Shown here: piece after piece, positions 37,222 through 45,825 of the stretch
How positions within the stretch are numbered: the stretch's first letter is position 1
Layout: every line of letters begins with the position of its first letter
Source: Nonomuraea cavernae
Lineage (GTDB): Bacteria; Actinomycetota; Actinomycetes; Streptosporangiales; Streptosporangiaceae
DNA: 64,000 nt
Direction: 5' to 3'
Assembly: GCF_014646355.1 (NCBI RefSeq)
Contig: NZ_BMNH01000019.1
Location: 64,126 to 128,125 of the forward strand
Program-made: the position numbers and the translations under genes
Notes under the pieces: model-generated
Databases searched by the model: none
Told to the model about the DNA's origin: nothing
The model's input: the letters and a program-made list of their open reading frames with translations, nothing else

Positions 37222-38682
37222 GTGTTTCTCGATGCAGCGACGTGGGAGAACCGGATCTTCATCGGCGGGGCGTGGGCGCCCGGCTCCGGTGGTTCCATGG
37301 ACGTCACCGAGCCGGCCACCGGCTCGGTCCTCGGCCACGTCGGCGTGGCCTCCGCCGACGACCTCGGCAGAGCGGCGGAGAGCGCGAGCGAGGCGCAGCG
37401 CGCATGGGCCGCCACTCCTCACCCGGAGCGCGCCGAGGTGCTGCGCCGGGCGGCCCGGCTGTGGCAGGAGCACGCCGAGGAGATCTCCTGGTGGAACATC
37501 CGCGAGGTCGGCGCGGTCCCCGCGATGGCCGGGTTCGCCGTGCACGTCGCCGAGCAGGAGTGCCACGAGGCCGCAGCCCTGCCCAGCCGCCCCTACGGCG
37601 AGCTGCTGCCGAGCGAGGAGCCGAGGCTGTCGATGGCCAGGCGGATGCCGGTCGGCGTCGTCGGCGTGATCTCGCCGTTCAACGTGCCCATCATCCTCGG
37701 CATCCGCTCGGTCGCCCCCGCGCTCGCCCTGGGCAACGCCGTCATCCTGAAGCCCGACCCGCGCACCGCGGTGACCGGCGGGGTCACCATCGCCCGGATC
37801 TTCGAGGAGGCCGGGCTGCCGCCGGGCGTGCTGCAGGTGCTGCCCGGCGGGGCCGACGTGGGCGAGGCCATGATCACGCACCCGCTCGTCCGGGTCATCT
37901 CCTTCACCGGCTCCACCGCGGCGGGCCGCAGGGTGGGCGAGCTGGCCGGCAAGCACCTCAAGCGGGCGCACCTGGAGCTGGGCGGCAACTCGGCGCTGCT
38001 CATCCTCGACGACGCCGACGTCGACGCGGCGGCGAGCCTGTCCGCGTTCGGCGCCTTCTTCCACCAGGGCCAGATCTGCATGACGACCGGGCGGCACCTG
38101 GTGCACGAGAGCGTCCACGACGACTTCGTCGAACGGCTCGCCGCCAAGGCCGCCGCCCTGCCGGTGGGTGACCCGGCCCGCGCCGAGGTCGCGCTCGGCC
38201 CGCTGATCGACGCCGGCCAGCGCGACAAGGTGCACCGGCTGGTCACCGCCAGCGTCGACGCCGGCGCCAAGCTCGCCGCGGGCGGCGACTTCGACGGGCT
38301 CTGCTACGCCGCGACCGTGCTGACCGAGGTGACCCCGTCGACGCCGGCCTTCTCCCAGGAGATCTTCGGGCCGGTCGCCCCGGTCGCGCGCTTCTCCACC
38401 GTGGAGGAGGCCGTGCGGCTGGCCACCGCCGGCGAGTACGGACTCTCGCTCGGCATCGTCACCCGCGACGTGATGAAGGGCCTGGCCGTGGCCGACCGCG
38501 TCCCGACCGGCATCGTGCACATCAACGACCAGACCGTCAGCGACGAGGCCAACAGCCCGTTCGGCGGCATCGGAGCGTCCGGCACCGGCTCGCGGTTCGG
38601 CGGCCCGGCGGCCAACGTCGAGGCGTTCACCGAGACCCGGTGGGTCACCATGCGCGCCGAGCCCCCGGCCTACCCCTTCTAG
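37222..38682 (+). CDS. Aldehyde dehydrogenase (benzaldehyde dehydrogenase-like)
   Basis: The 486-residue NAD(P)-dependent enzyme has the cofactor site FTGSTAAGRRV, the catalytic glutamate in LELGGNSALL and the catalytic cysteine in QGQICMTTGRHLV. SPFNVPIILGIRSVAPALALGNAVILKPDP is the cofactor-binding block. It oxidises an aldehyde, perhaps aromatic, to the acid. GTG 37222 has GGAAGG seven bases upstream and fits the family's N-terminus; the frame continues open upstream without support. Confidence 0.9.
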   Translation: MFLDAATWENRIFIGGAWAPGSGGSMDVTEPATGSVLGHVGVASADDLGRAAESASEAQRAWAATPHPERAEVLRRAARLWQEHAEEISWWNIREVGAVPAMAGFAVHVAEQECHEAAALPSRPYGELLPSEEPRLSMARRMPVGVVGVISPFNVPIILGIRSVAPALALGNAVILKPDPRTAVTGGVTIARIFEEAGLPPGVLQVLPGGADVGEAMITHPLVRVISFTGSTAAGRRVGELAGKHLKRAHLELGGNSALLILDDADVDAAASLSAFGAFFHQGQICMTTGRHLVHESVHDDFVERLAAKAAALPVGDPARAEVALGPLIDAGQRDKVHRLVTASVDAGAKLAAGGDFDGLCYAATVLTEVTPSTPAFSQEIFGPVAPVARFSTVEEAVRLATAGEYGLSLGIVTRDVMKGLAVADRVPTGIVHINDQTVSDEANSPFGGIGASGTGSRFGGPAANVEAFTETRWVTMRAEPPAYPF

Positions 38683-38817
38683 CACCCCCTACCCGAGAGC
38701 CAGAGGACGGCATGGCCCCGCCGGGTCATGACGTCCGAGGCGCGCGCGTCCTAGCCTTCGGCCCAGATCGATCTCGGCGGCGGCGTTTCTCGGGCACAGT
38801 GGAAGCCGGAGCGATCT

Positions 38818-39404
38818 ATGGCGCACCACATGTCGGTGATCGCGATCCAGGCCGAGGCCGCCCCTACCGCGTGCGGCACCCGCCCGAGGAGCTGGCGCGG
38901 AGTTTCGCCACCATCCGGGCCGGCGCGTTGGAGGCGCTCACCGAGCTGCACCGGATCCTCGGCCTGCTCAGGAACGACGCGGGCGGGGCCGACCCCGCGC
39001 CGCAGCCCACACTGGACGACCTGGAAGGGCTGGTGGCCGGGGTGCGGGAGGCCGGTCTGGAGGTGACCCTGGTGACGGAGCCGGACCAGGGCGGGCCGGT
39101 CCCGCCGGGCGTGCAGCTGTCGGCGTACCGGATCGTGCAGGAGGCGCTGAGCAACGTGCTGCGGCACGCCCCCGGCGCGGCCGCCCGGGTGGAGATCCGT
39201 CACATGGCGCGCTGCCTCGACCTGCGGGTGGCGAACGGCCCCGCCGCGGCGTCCGCGCCGGAGCGCGCGGGCTCGGGACACGGCGTGGTCGGCATGCGCG
39301 AGCGGGCCGCGATGCTCGGCGGCGAGCTCGGGGCGGGTCCCGGGCCGGACGGCGGCTACACCGTGACGGCCCGGTTGCCCTTCGGGAAAGGCGCCGCCAC
39401 GTGA
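38818..39404 (+). pseudogene. Sensor histidine kinase remnant (N-terminal loss and frameshift)
   Basis: From 38818 one frame reads MAHHMSVIAIQAEAAP, the tail of the HisKA_3 dimerisation box. One base is then missing, and the next frame continues with YRVRHPPEELARSFATIRAGALEALTELHRILGLLR and a degraded HATPase domain (VQEALSNVLRHAPGAAARVE, GHGVVGMRERAAMLGGELG) to 39404. All membrane helices and the phospho-accepting histidine are gone. The gene overlaps the response regulator by four bases, so it was once a normal two-component operon. It cannot make a working kinase. Confidence 0.78.
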
Positions 39405-39901
39405 TCCGGGTGGTGATCGCCGACGACCAGGCGATGGTCCGCGAGGGTCTGTCCGTCCTGCTCAACGCCCAGCCGGACATCGAGGTGGTGGGTGAGGCCG
39501 CGAACGGGCGCGAGGCCGTCGACCGGGTCTCCGAGCTGAGCCCCGATGTCGTGCTCATGGAGGTGCGCATGCCGGTGCTGGGCGGGCTGGACGCCATCCC
39601 GCTGGTGGTCCCCGCCACGAGGGTGCTGGTGCTCACCACGTTCGACCAGGACGAGTACGTCTACGCGGCGCTGCGGGCCGGAGCCAGCGGATTCCTGCTG
39701 AAGAGCGCCTCCGCGCGCGAGCTGGGCGACGCCGTCCGCGTCGTGGCCGGGGGAGATGCCCTGCTCGCGCCCTCCGTCATGCGCCGCCTCATCACGGCCT
39801 TCGCCCGTCAGGCCCCGCCGCGGGCCCGTGGGATCCGGCTCGACGAGCTCACCGAACGGGAGAACGAGATCCTCGCGCTACTCACGCCTGCCGGTCCCTG
39901 A
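39401..39901 (+). pseudogene. Truncated NarL-type response regulator
   Basis: The 166-residue product has a receiver domain but ends at LTERENEILALL, the first residues of the LuxR-type HTH, where it runs into the 3' end of the convergent antiporter gene. It therefore lacks the DNA-recognition helix. The phospho-acceptor is changed: position 54 is Glu in DVVLMEVRMP, where Asp is expected. About four residues are also missing after GGLDAIP. GTG 39401 overlaps the kinase remnant's stop. It looks like the second half of a decayed two-component system. Confidence 0.75.
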
Positions 39902-41123
39902 GCCGGTCGAGGCGGGCCATCACCGGGGTCGCGGTGACGCCGTGCAGCACGATGGAGGCGATCACGGTGAAGGCCACGACCGCCCACAGCTCCTCCGCCG
40001 GGACCCCGAAGTCGGCGTGGCCGAGCGCGTACGCCAGGTAGTAGAGCGAGCCGATGCCCCGGATGCCGAAGAACGAGGTCGCGACCCGTTCCATCGGCGA
40101 GGCACGGCCCCGCCACTGCGACAGCCAGGCCGCCAGGGGACGGATCACCAGCAGGAGCGATATCCCGGCCACGGCCCCCTGCCAGGTGAGCGCGGCGAGC
40201 CCGCCCAAGGCCACGAAGCCGCCGAGCAGGAGCAGCAGCCAGGCGGTCAGCAACCGTTCGATCTGCTCGACGAAGCCGTGCAGGACGTTGTTGTAGCCGT
40301 GGCCCCGCTCCAGGCCCCGGATGGCGCACGCGGTGACGAAGACGGCGACGAAGCCGTATCCGTGCACCATCTCGGTCAGGCCGTAGGCCAGGAAGGTGGC
40401 GGCCAGCGCGACGAAGCCGTCGCGGTGCTCGGCCAGGCGCAGGTCGCGCGTCGGGGCGTGGAAGAACAACCGGCCCAGGAGCCGGCCGATGAGCAGCCCG
40501 GCCAGCACCCCGGCCCCGGTCCGGTAGAGCACGTCGACCAGCGCCCACTCACCGAGCCAGCCCGCTCCGCCCACGCTCGCCAGGGCGATGGCGGCGTACA
40601 CGAAGGGGAAGGCCGCGCCGTCGTTGAGACCCGCCTCGGAGGTCAGCGCGAAGCGGACCTCGTCGTCGGCGTTCTCGGCGTCGACGGGCTCGCCCACCTG
40701 CACGTCGGAGGCGAGCACCGGATCGGTCGGCGCCAGCACCGCGCCGAGCAGGAGCGCCGCCGCGAGCGGCCAGCCCAGTAGCCCGGTGGCGACGCCCGCG
40801 ACGCCGGCCACGGTCAGCGGCATCGTCCAGCCGAGCAACCGCCAGGTCGACGACCAGCCGCGCAGGCTCACCCTGCGGTTGAGCGCCAGGCCCGCGCCCA
40901 TCAGGGAGACGACGACGCAGATCTCCGTGATGTGTTCCAGCGCGGCTCGGTGGGTCACCGGGTCGGGGTCGGGCAGCCCGGTCGGCAGCAGGAACACCAG
41001 TACGCCGCCGAGCAGGCAGGCGAGCGGCAGCGAGAACGGACGGCGGACGAGGACGCCGGGCAGCGCGGCGGCGAGCAGCGCACCGGCGCCCGCGACGACG
41101 TAGACGAGTTCAGCGGAAGGCAT
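39882..41123 (-). CDS. Na+/H+ antiporter (CPA1 family)
   Basis: The 413-residue protein has about twelve helices and the CPA1 text LAPTDPVLASDVQVGEP, TSEAGLNDGAAFPFVYAAI (the ND pair used for ion exchange) and RGIGSLYYLAYALGH. It exchanges Na+ or K+ for protons at the membrane. ATG 41123 has AGGA about eight bases upstream; an upstream ATG at 41156 is possible. Its 3' end overlaps the response-regulator remnant by 20 bases. Confidence 0.88.
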   Translation of the reverse strand: MPSAELVYVVAGAGALLAAALPGVLVRRPFSLPLACLLGGVLVFLLPTGLPDPDPVTHRAALEHITEICVVVSLMGAGLALNRRVSLRGWSSTWRLLGWTMPLTVAGVAGVATGLLGWPLAAALLLGAVLAPTDPVLASDVQVGEPVDAENADDEVRFALTSEAGLNDGAAFPFVYAAIALASVGGAGWLGEWALVDVLYRTGAGVLAGLLIGRLLGRLFFHAPTRDLRLAEHRDGFVALAATFLAYGLTEMVHGYGFVAVFVTACAIRGLERGHGYNNVLHGFVEQIERLLTAWLLLLLGGFVALGGLAALTWQGAVAGISLLLVIRPLAAWLSQWRGRASPMERVATSFFGIRGIGSLYYLAYALGHADFGVPAEELWAVVAFTVIASIVLHGVTATPVMARLDRLRDRQA

Positions 41124-41167
41124 CGCGGCATTCCTGCCCCGCTGATCATCATGCATCCCCGTCTAGC

Positions 41168-41227
41168 ACGACAGATCACGACAGATCACGACGAATCGCG
41201 ACTGACAACGACAGATCACGTCAGATA
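41168..41227. repeat. Six-unit 10-bp tandem repeat overlapping a stop codon
   Basis: Six adjacent 10-base units with consensus ACGACAGATC fill the gap between two minus-strand membrane-protein genes; three units are identical and the others vary. The last units include the stop codon (41216-41218) and final codons of the SLC13-type permease. No spacer structure is present, so it is not a CRISPR. Repeat-number change would alter the permease C-terminus only slightly. Confidence 0.8.
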
Positions 41228-42505
41228 ACGCAGCCACAGATAGGGGGCCACCAGGGCGACCGTGACCGCGGTGACGACCAGCCCGTACCTGGTGAACTGC
41301 CAGAAGCTGATCGGGACGCGGTTGCGGGCGGCGATGCCGACCACGACCACGTTGGCGGCGGCGCCCACCGCCGTGGCGTTGCCGCCCAGGTCGGCGCCGA
41401 AGGCCAGGGCCCACCACAGCACCCGCGCCTGCTCGCCACCGCCCGCCTCGACCAGCCTTTCCACGATCGGGCTCATCGTGGCCACGTAGGGGATGTTGTC
41501 CACGATGGCCGACAGCACGGCCGAGACGCCGAGCAGGCCCATCGCGGTCAGTTCGGGCCGCCCCTCGGTGGCGGACACCGCGGCCCGCGCGACCTGCTCG
41601 ATGACGCCGGTCTCCACCAGCGAGCCGACCATGACGAACAGCCCGGCGAAGAACACCAGGGTCGGCCACTCGACCTCGCGGATGGCGTCCTCGGTGGTCA
41701 CCTTGGTGGCCGCGACCAGGATGCCCGCGCCGAGCAGCGCCACCACCGACGGCTCGTAGTGCAGCACCGGGTGCAGCACGAACGCCGCCATCACCACCGT
41801 CAGCACGGCCAGGCTCTGCCACAGCAGCCGGTGATCGGCGATCGCCTCCCGCTCGTCCAGCGTCATGATCGCCGCCGCCCGTCCGGGGTCGTAGCGGAAC
41901 GCCTTACGGAACAGCACCCGGCACAGACCGGCGAACACCACCATGAGCACGACGACCATCGGCGCCATGTGCGCGAGGAAGTCGTTGAAGGTCAGCCCGC
42001 CGCGGCTGGCGATGATGATGTTGGGCGGGTCGCCGATCAGGGTGGCGGCACCGCCGATGTTGGAGGCCATCGCCTCGGCGATGAGGAAGGGCGCGACCGG
42101 CAGCGCGAGCCGGTCGCAGACCAGGAACGTCACCGGCGCGATCAGCAGCACCGTGGTGACGTTGTCGAGCAGCGCCGAGGCCGACCCCGTGATCACCACG
42201 AGCAGCACCATCAGCCGGTACGGCCGGCCGCGGGCGCGCTTGGCGGCCCAGATGGCGAGGTACTCGAAGACGCCGGTCTGCTTCAGCACGCCGACGATGA
42301 CCATCATGCCGAGCAGCAGGAAGATGACGTTCCAGTCGATGCCGGTGTGCTCGGAGAAGAACGCCGCCCCCGCGTCGCTGGCGTGGACCAGCAGCATGAT
42401 CCCGGCCCCGCCGAGCGCCGCCGCCACCCGGTGCACCTTCTCGGTGGCGATCAGCGCGTACGAGGCCAGGAAGACCGCCACGCTGAGCCAGGCGAGTCCG
42501 CTCAT
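41216..42505 (-). CDS. SLC13/ArsB/NhaD-type permease
   Basis: The 429-residue protein has about eleven helices and ion-transporter superfamily blocks: SASALLDNVTTVLLIAPVT, IGGAATLIGDPPNIIIASRGGLTFNDFL, and a repeat later in AIVDNIPYVATMSPIVERL with LGGNATAVGAAANVVVVG. These match the NhaD/ArsB/SLC13 group, which moves Na+, arsenite or dicarboxylates. ATG 42505 overlaps the stop of the upstream ATPase gene (ATGA). The substrate is uncertain. Confidence 0.85.
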   Translation of the reverse strand: MSGLAWLSVAVFLASYALIATEKVHRVAAALGGAGIMLLVHASDAGAAFFSEHTGIDWNVIFLLLGMMVIVGVLKQTGVFEYLAIWAAKRARGRPYRLMVLLVVITGSASALLDNVTTVLLIAPVTFLVCDRLALPVAPFLIAEAMASNIGGAATLIGDPPNIIIASRGGLTFNDFLAHMAPMVVVLMVVFAGLCRVLFRKAFRYDPGRAAAIMTLDEREAIADHRLLWQSLAVLTVVMAAFVLHPVLHYEPSVVALLGAGILVAATKVTTEDAIREVEWPTLVFFAGLFVMVGSLVETGVIEQVARAAVSATEGRPELTAMGLLGVSAVLSAIVDNIPYVATMSPIVERLVEAGGGEQARVLWWALAFGADLGGNATAVGAAANVVVVGIAARNRVPISFWQFTRYGLVVTAVTVALVAPYLWLRYLT

Positions 42506-43122
42506 CGCGGGGGCCCGGCGGGCGGGCCGTCGAAACGGATGTCCTCCAGGAGGTCGGCACCCGCGCGGTCGAGCACGATCGCGCCCGCGGCCGGCTCCGC
42601 CGTCCCGGCGCGGGCCCGCGCGAGCAGCGCGCTCCAGTGCCGGCGGTGCCAGGCGAAGGTGCGCTCGCTGACGACCCGGTTCCTGGCCCGCTGACCGGCC
42701 CGCGCGGCCTCCGGTGAGGCGTCCAGGAGCAGCAGGTGGAAGGCCGCCCCGGAGCGGCGGGCCAGCCAGGCGAAGATCCGCAGCACCCCGGGAGCGCAGC
42801 CGCGGTTGTGCGCGATCACTGCGCGGCCGGTGGCGAGGGCCCGATGGACGCGCCACAGGTGGGTGGCGAACACGACGCCGGTGCGCGCCGGCTTGGGCGC
42901 CCACCCGAGCCGCCCGGCCCACCACAGCCGCGACTGGTAGGAGTCGATCACCGTGACCGGACCGGCCGCCACCGGCCGCCTCTCGCCGCCGTCGAGCGCG
43001 TACAGGCGGCGGAGCAGGGTGGTCTTGCCGGCGCCGGGCAGGCCGGTGAGGATCACCAGCGAACCCGCCGGGAAGCGTAACGTCGGGGCCGCCTCTCGGG
43101 CGGCCGGCACCGAGCCCGTCAA
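42502..43122 (-). CDS. AAA/P-loop kinase-like ATPase
   Basis: The 206-residue protein has a P-loop GLPGAGKTTLLRRL near residue 28, a Walker B-like VIDSYQSRLWW, and the segment ARAGQRARNRVVSERTFAWHRRHW resembling nucleoside or zeta-toxin-like kinases. It is translationally coupled to the permease gene downstream. The start is the TTG at 43122 with GAGG four bases upstream; a GTG nine bases later is an alternative. Its substrate and its link to the permease are unknown. Confidence 0.72.
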   Translation of the reverse strand: MTGSVPAAREAAPTLRFPAGSLVILTGLPGAGKTTLLRRLYALDGGERRPVAAGPVTVIDSYQSRLWWAGRLGWAPKPARTGVVFATHLWRVHRALATGRAVIAHNRGCAPGVLRIFAWLARRSGAAFHLLLLDASPEAARAGQRARNRVVSERTFAWHRRHWSALLARARAGTAEPAAGAIVLDRAGADLLEDIRFDGPPAGPPR

Positions 43123-43259
43123 AGATCCTCATCCTCGGGGCACCTGGACGACGGGCAGTATAGGGCAAATCCGCATACCCTCGCCGGAGGTCTGCCAAGG
43201 TGACCACGCCCGGCCCGCCAGCCGCGGGCTACGCCAGCCGGTCGCCTCGCCCCGGCCGC

Positions 43260-44354
43260 TCAGCCGGCGCGGCGGGCGACCACCGCCCGGCCCATCGCCG
43301 GGTCGTCGCAGAACGCGCCGTCGACGCCCAGGTCGAGGAGCCTGCCGAGCCAGCCCGCCACGTCGCCCGTGGCGCGCGCGTAGACCGGGCTGGCCGGATC
43401 GCCCAGCCGGTGGTCGGCCGGCAGCTGGGAGTTCTCGTTGCGCACGGTCCAGACGTGCACGTCCAGCCGCCGCCGGTGCGCGTCGGCCACCAGCGAGGTC
43501 GGCGTCCCGAGCCGCCCGTCGGCGCGCACCGGCACCACCCGCCGCGTGTCCACCCCGATCCCGTCGGCGTAGCGGGCCACCTCGCGCAGGCCCGCCGGCG
43601 TGACCATGTCGTCGTAGGTGCGCGGGTCGCCCGCGGCCGTCCAGTCGTACGGCGCCCCACCCCAGGTGATCAGCTGGATCAGCGGCAGCTTCGTCCTGCC
43701 GCGCAGCTCACGCAGGTTGCCCGTCTCGAACGACTGGATGAACACCTCGCGCATCCGGGTGACGCCGAGCACGTCGAGCAGCGGCTCCTCCAGCGACAGG
43801 CCGATCGAGTCGAAGTAGGACGGGTGCTTGGTCTCGGGGTAGACGCCCACGCCGTGGCGCTGCGCGAGCCGCACGACCTCCTCGAACGTGGGGATCTCGG
43901 CCAGCCCGTCGAAGGCCGTGTTGTCCGGGCGCAGCTCCGGCACCCGCTCGCGGGCGCGCAGCGTCTTGAGCTCGGCCAGGGTGAAGTCCTCGGTGAACCA
44001 CCCGGTGACGGGCCGGCCGTCGATCGTCTTGGTGGTGCGCCGACCGGCGAACTCCGCCCGCGCGGCGACGTCGGTGGTGCCGGAGATCTCGTTCTCGTGC
44101 CGGGCCACCAGCACGTGATCCTTGGTCGAGACCAGGTCGGGCTCGATGTAGTCGGCGCCCATCGCGATGGCGGCCTCGTACGACAGCAGCGTGTGCTCGG
44201 GGCGGTGCGCGCTCGCGCCGCGGTGCCCGATCACGAGGGGGGCCTCGCCGCGGCGCTCGGCGGCGGCGGGAGTGGTGGACTGGATCAGCACAACGGCGAC
44301 CGTACCGCCGGTGAGCACGGCCAGCGCGCCCGCGAGTAATCTCCGCATTCTCAT
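43260..44354 (-). CDS. Secreted glycerophosphodiester phosphodiesterase
   Basis: The 364-residue protein has an N-terminal membrane or signal segment (LLAGALAVLTGGTVAVVLIQS, residues 6-26) and a GDPD TIM barrel. The active site text is VIGHRGASAHRPEHTLLSYEAAIAMGADYIEPDLVSTKDHVLVARHE, with both histidines and the metal-binding EPD. The GYP-like PETKHPSYFDS follows. It hydrolyses glycerophosphodiesters to glycerol 3-phosphate outside the membrane. ATG 44354 is used; ATG 44348 is equally possible. Confidence 0.92.
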   Translation of the reverse strand: MRMRRLLAGALAVLTGGTVAVVLIQSTTPAAAERRGEAPLVIGHRGASAHRPEHTLLSYEAAIAMGADYIEPDLVSTKDHVLVARHENEISGTTDVAARAEFAGRRTTKTIDGRPVTGWFTEDFTLAELKTLRARERVPELRPDNTAFDGLAEIPTFEEVVRLAQRHGVGVYPETKHPSYFDSIGLSLEEPLLDVLGVTRMREVFIQSFETGNLRELRGRTKLPLIQLITWGGAPYDWTAAGDPRTYDDMVTPAGLREVARYADGIGVDTRRVVPVRADGRLGTPTSLVADAHRRRLDVHVWTVRNENSQLPADHRLGDPASPVYARATGDVAGWLGRLLDLGVDGAFCDDPAMGRAVVARRAG

Positions 44355-44418
44355 GGGCGTACGGTAGATGGCCGCGGTGGCCCGGAGGTGAAGACTGAGC
44401 CACCGCGCAGGAGCCGCC

Positions 44419-45576
44419 TCAGCCCTTGTAGTTGAACACCTGGCTCAGCGTGTGCCGCACCTCGACCAGATCCCGCTGGTCGGCCATCACCTGGTCGATC
44501 GGCTTGTATGCTTCGGGGTGCTCGTCCACCAGCGCCGCCGCCCGGCTGGAGTTCCAGGTGCGGCCCCGCATGGCCTCGGTGAGCGAGGCCGCCGACAGCT
44601 GCCGCTTGGCCTTGCTGCGCGACATCCGCCGCCCCGCCCCGTGGGAGCAGGAGTTGTAGGAGTCGGGGTTGCCGCGCCCGCGCACGATGTAGGAACGGGT
44701 GCCCATCGAGCCCGGGATGACCCCCTCGTCGCCCACGTCGGCCTTGATGGCCCCCTTGCGGGTGATCCACAGCTCCTTGCCGCCGTGGACCTCCTGCTGC
44801 GTGAAGTTGTGGTGGCAGTTTATTGTGCGGACCCGGGCGCCCCGCCCGACGACGCGGAACAGCGCGTTGCTGAGCACCCTGTCCATCCGGGCGCGCGAGG
44901 CCATGGCGTAGCGCTGCGCCCACAGCATGTCCTCGATGTACGCGGTGAACTCCGGCGTGCTCTGCACCAGGTAGGCCAGGTCGGGGTCCTCCAGCCCGAG
45001 AGCCTGGCGGCGCATCAGCCGCTTGGCGTCGGCGATGTGCTTGACGGCCAGCTGGTTGCCGATGCCGCGCGAGCCCGAGTGCAGCACCGTCCACACCCGG
45101 TCGCGCTCGTCCAGGCAGACCTCGACGAAGTGGTTGCCCGAGCCGAGGGTGCCGAACTGCACCGACACCTTCTTCTCCTGCTGGGGCGTCAGGCCGGTGT
45201 GCGGGCGGCCGAGGTCGCTCAGCGCCCGGTCGAGCGCCGGGTCGTCGTGGCCCCTGCCGACGCCCGCCGGGATGCGCCGCTCGACCAGCGGCATCAGCGC
45301 GCCGAGGTCGTCGGGCAGGTCGGCGGCCGTCAGGGTGGTCTCGGTGGCGACCATGCCGCAGCCGATGTCGACCCCCACGGCGGCGGGGATGATCGCGCCC
45401 TCGGTGGGGATCACCGAGCCGACGGTGGCCCCGATGCCGACGTGCGCGTCGGGCATGAGGGCGACGTGACCGGACACGAACGGCAGCCGGGCGGTGCGCG
45501 CGGCCTGCATGATCGCGCCGTCGTCGATCTCGCTGGCCCACGACAGCAGATTGGGCGCGGGCTGGTTGGGCAACAT
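44419..45576 (-). CDS. rtcB: RNA-splicing ligase RtcB
   Basis: The 385-residue protein is an RtcB 3'-phosphate/5'-hydroxyl RNA ligase. Metal ligands are visible in VGVDIGCGM, GSGNHFVEV and LHSGSRGIGNQ, and the histidine to be guanylated is in NSCSHGAGRRMSR near residue 312. It repairs RNA breaks, for instance in tRNA cleaved by toxins. ATG 45576 has GAGGAGA six bases upstream. No RtcA or archease gene is adjacent. It is divergent from moaA. Confidence 0.94.
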   Translation of the reverse strand: MLPNQPAPNLLSWASEIDDGAIMQAARTARLPFVSGHVALMPDAHVGIGATVGSVIPTEGAIIPAAVGVDIGCGMVATETTLTAADLPDDLGALMPLVERRIPAGVGRGHDDPALDRALSDLGRPHTGLTPQQEKKVSVQFGTLGSGNHFVEVCLDERDRVWTVLHSGSRGIGNQLAVKHIADAKRLMRRQALGLEDPDLAYLVQSTPEFTAYIEDMLWAQRYAMASRARMDRVLSNALFRVVGRGARVRTINCHHNFTQQEVHGGKELWITRKGAIKADVGDEGVIPGSMGTRSYIVRGRGNPDSYNSCSHGAGRRMSRSKAKRQLSAASLTEAMRGRTWNSSRAAALVDEHPEAYKPIDQVMADQRDLVEVRHTLSQVFNYKG

Positions 45577-45760
45577 CTGGATCTCCTCAGGTGGACCTGA
45601 TCCAGTTTGTGGGATCTTGGAATGGATCCCCACTCATTTATTGTCCCTCCGCTCCGCGCGCCCGGCGGTGGGGGTGGGGACCGCGTGCCGCGCCGGAGGG
45701 TGATCTAGGGTGGATTCGCGGGTGTTCGGCGGATATCCATCTGCGGACTGACCGTTACCT

Positions 45761-45790
45761 TTGGGGTCTTGCCGACACGCCACGTAGTCT
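45761..45790 (+). promoter_or_regulatory. Candidate moaA promoter
   Basis: TTGGGG (45761-45766) and TAGTCT (45785-45790) are spaced by 18 bases and lie 36 bases before ATG 45826, in the 249-base divergent gap shared with rtcB. The match to the vegetative consensus is moderate. I see no molybdenum-cofactor riboswitch in the gap. Confidence 0.35.
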
Positions 45791-45825
45791 GGCCGTCTGG
45801 CCAACGGGAACAGGAGGTGACGCCC

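Noticed and set aside
41168-41227. Possible CRISPR array
   Set aside because: Repeat units are 10 bases with no spacers, and no cas genes are present in the window.
45577-45825. Molybdenum-cofactor riboswitch before moaA
   Set aside because: I could not find the conserved stem arrangement; only a moderate promoter and a normal AGGAGG site are visible.
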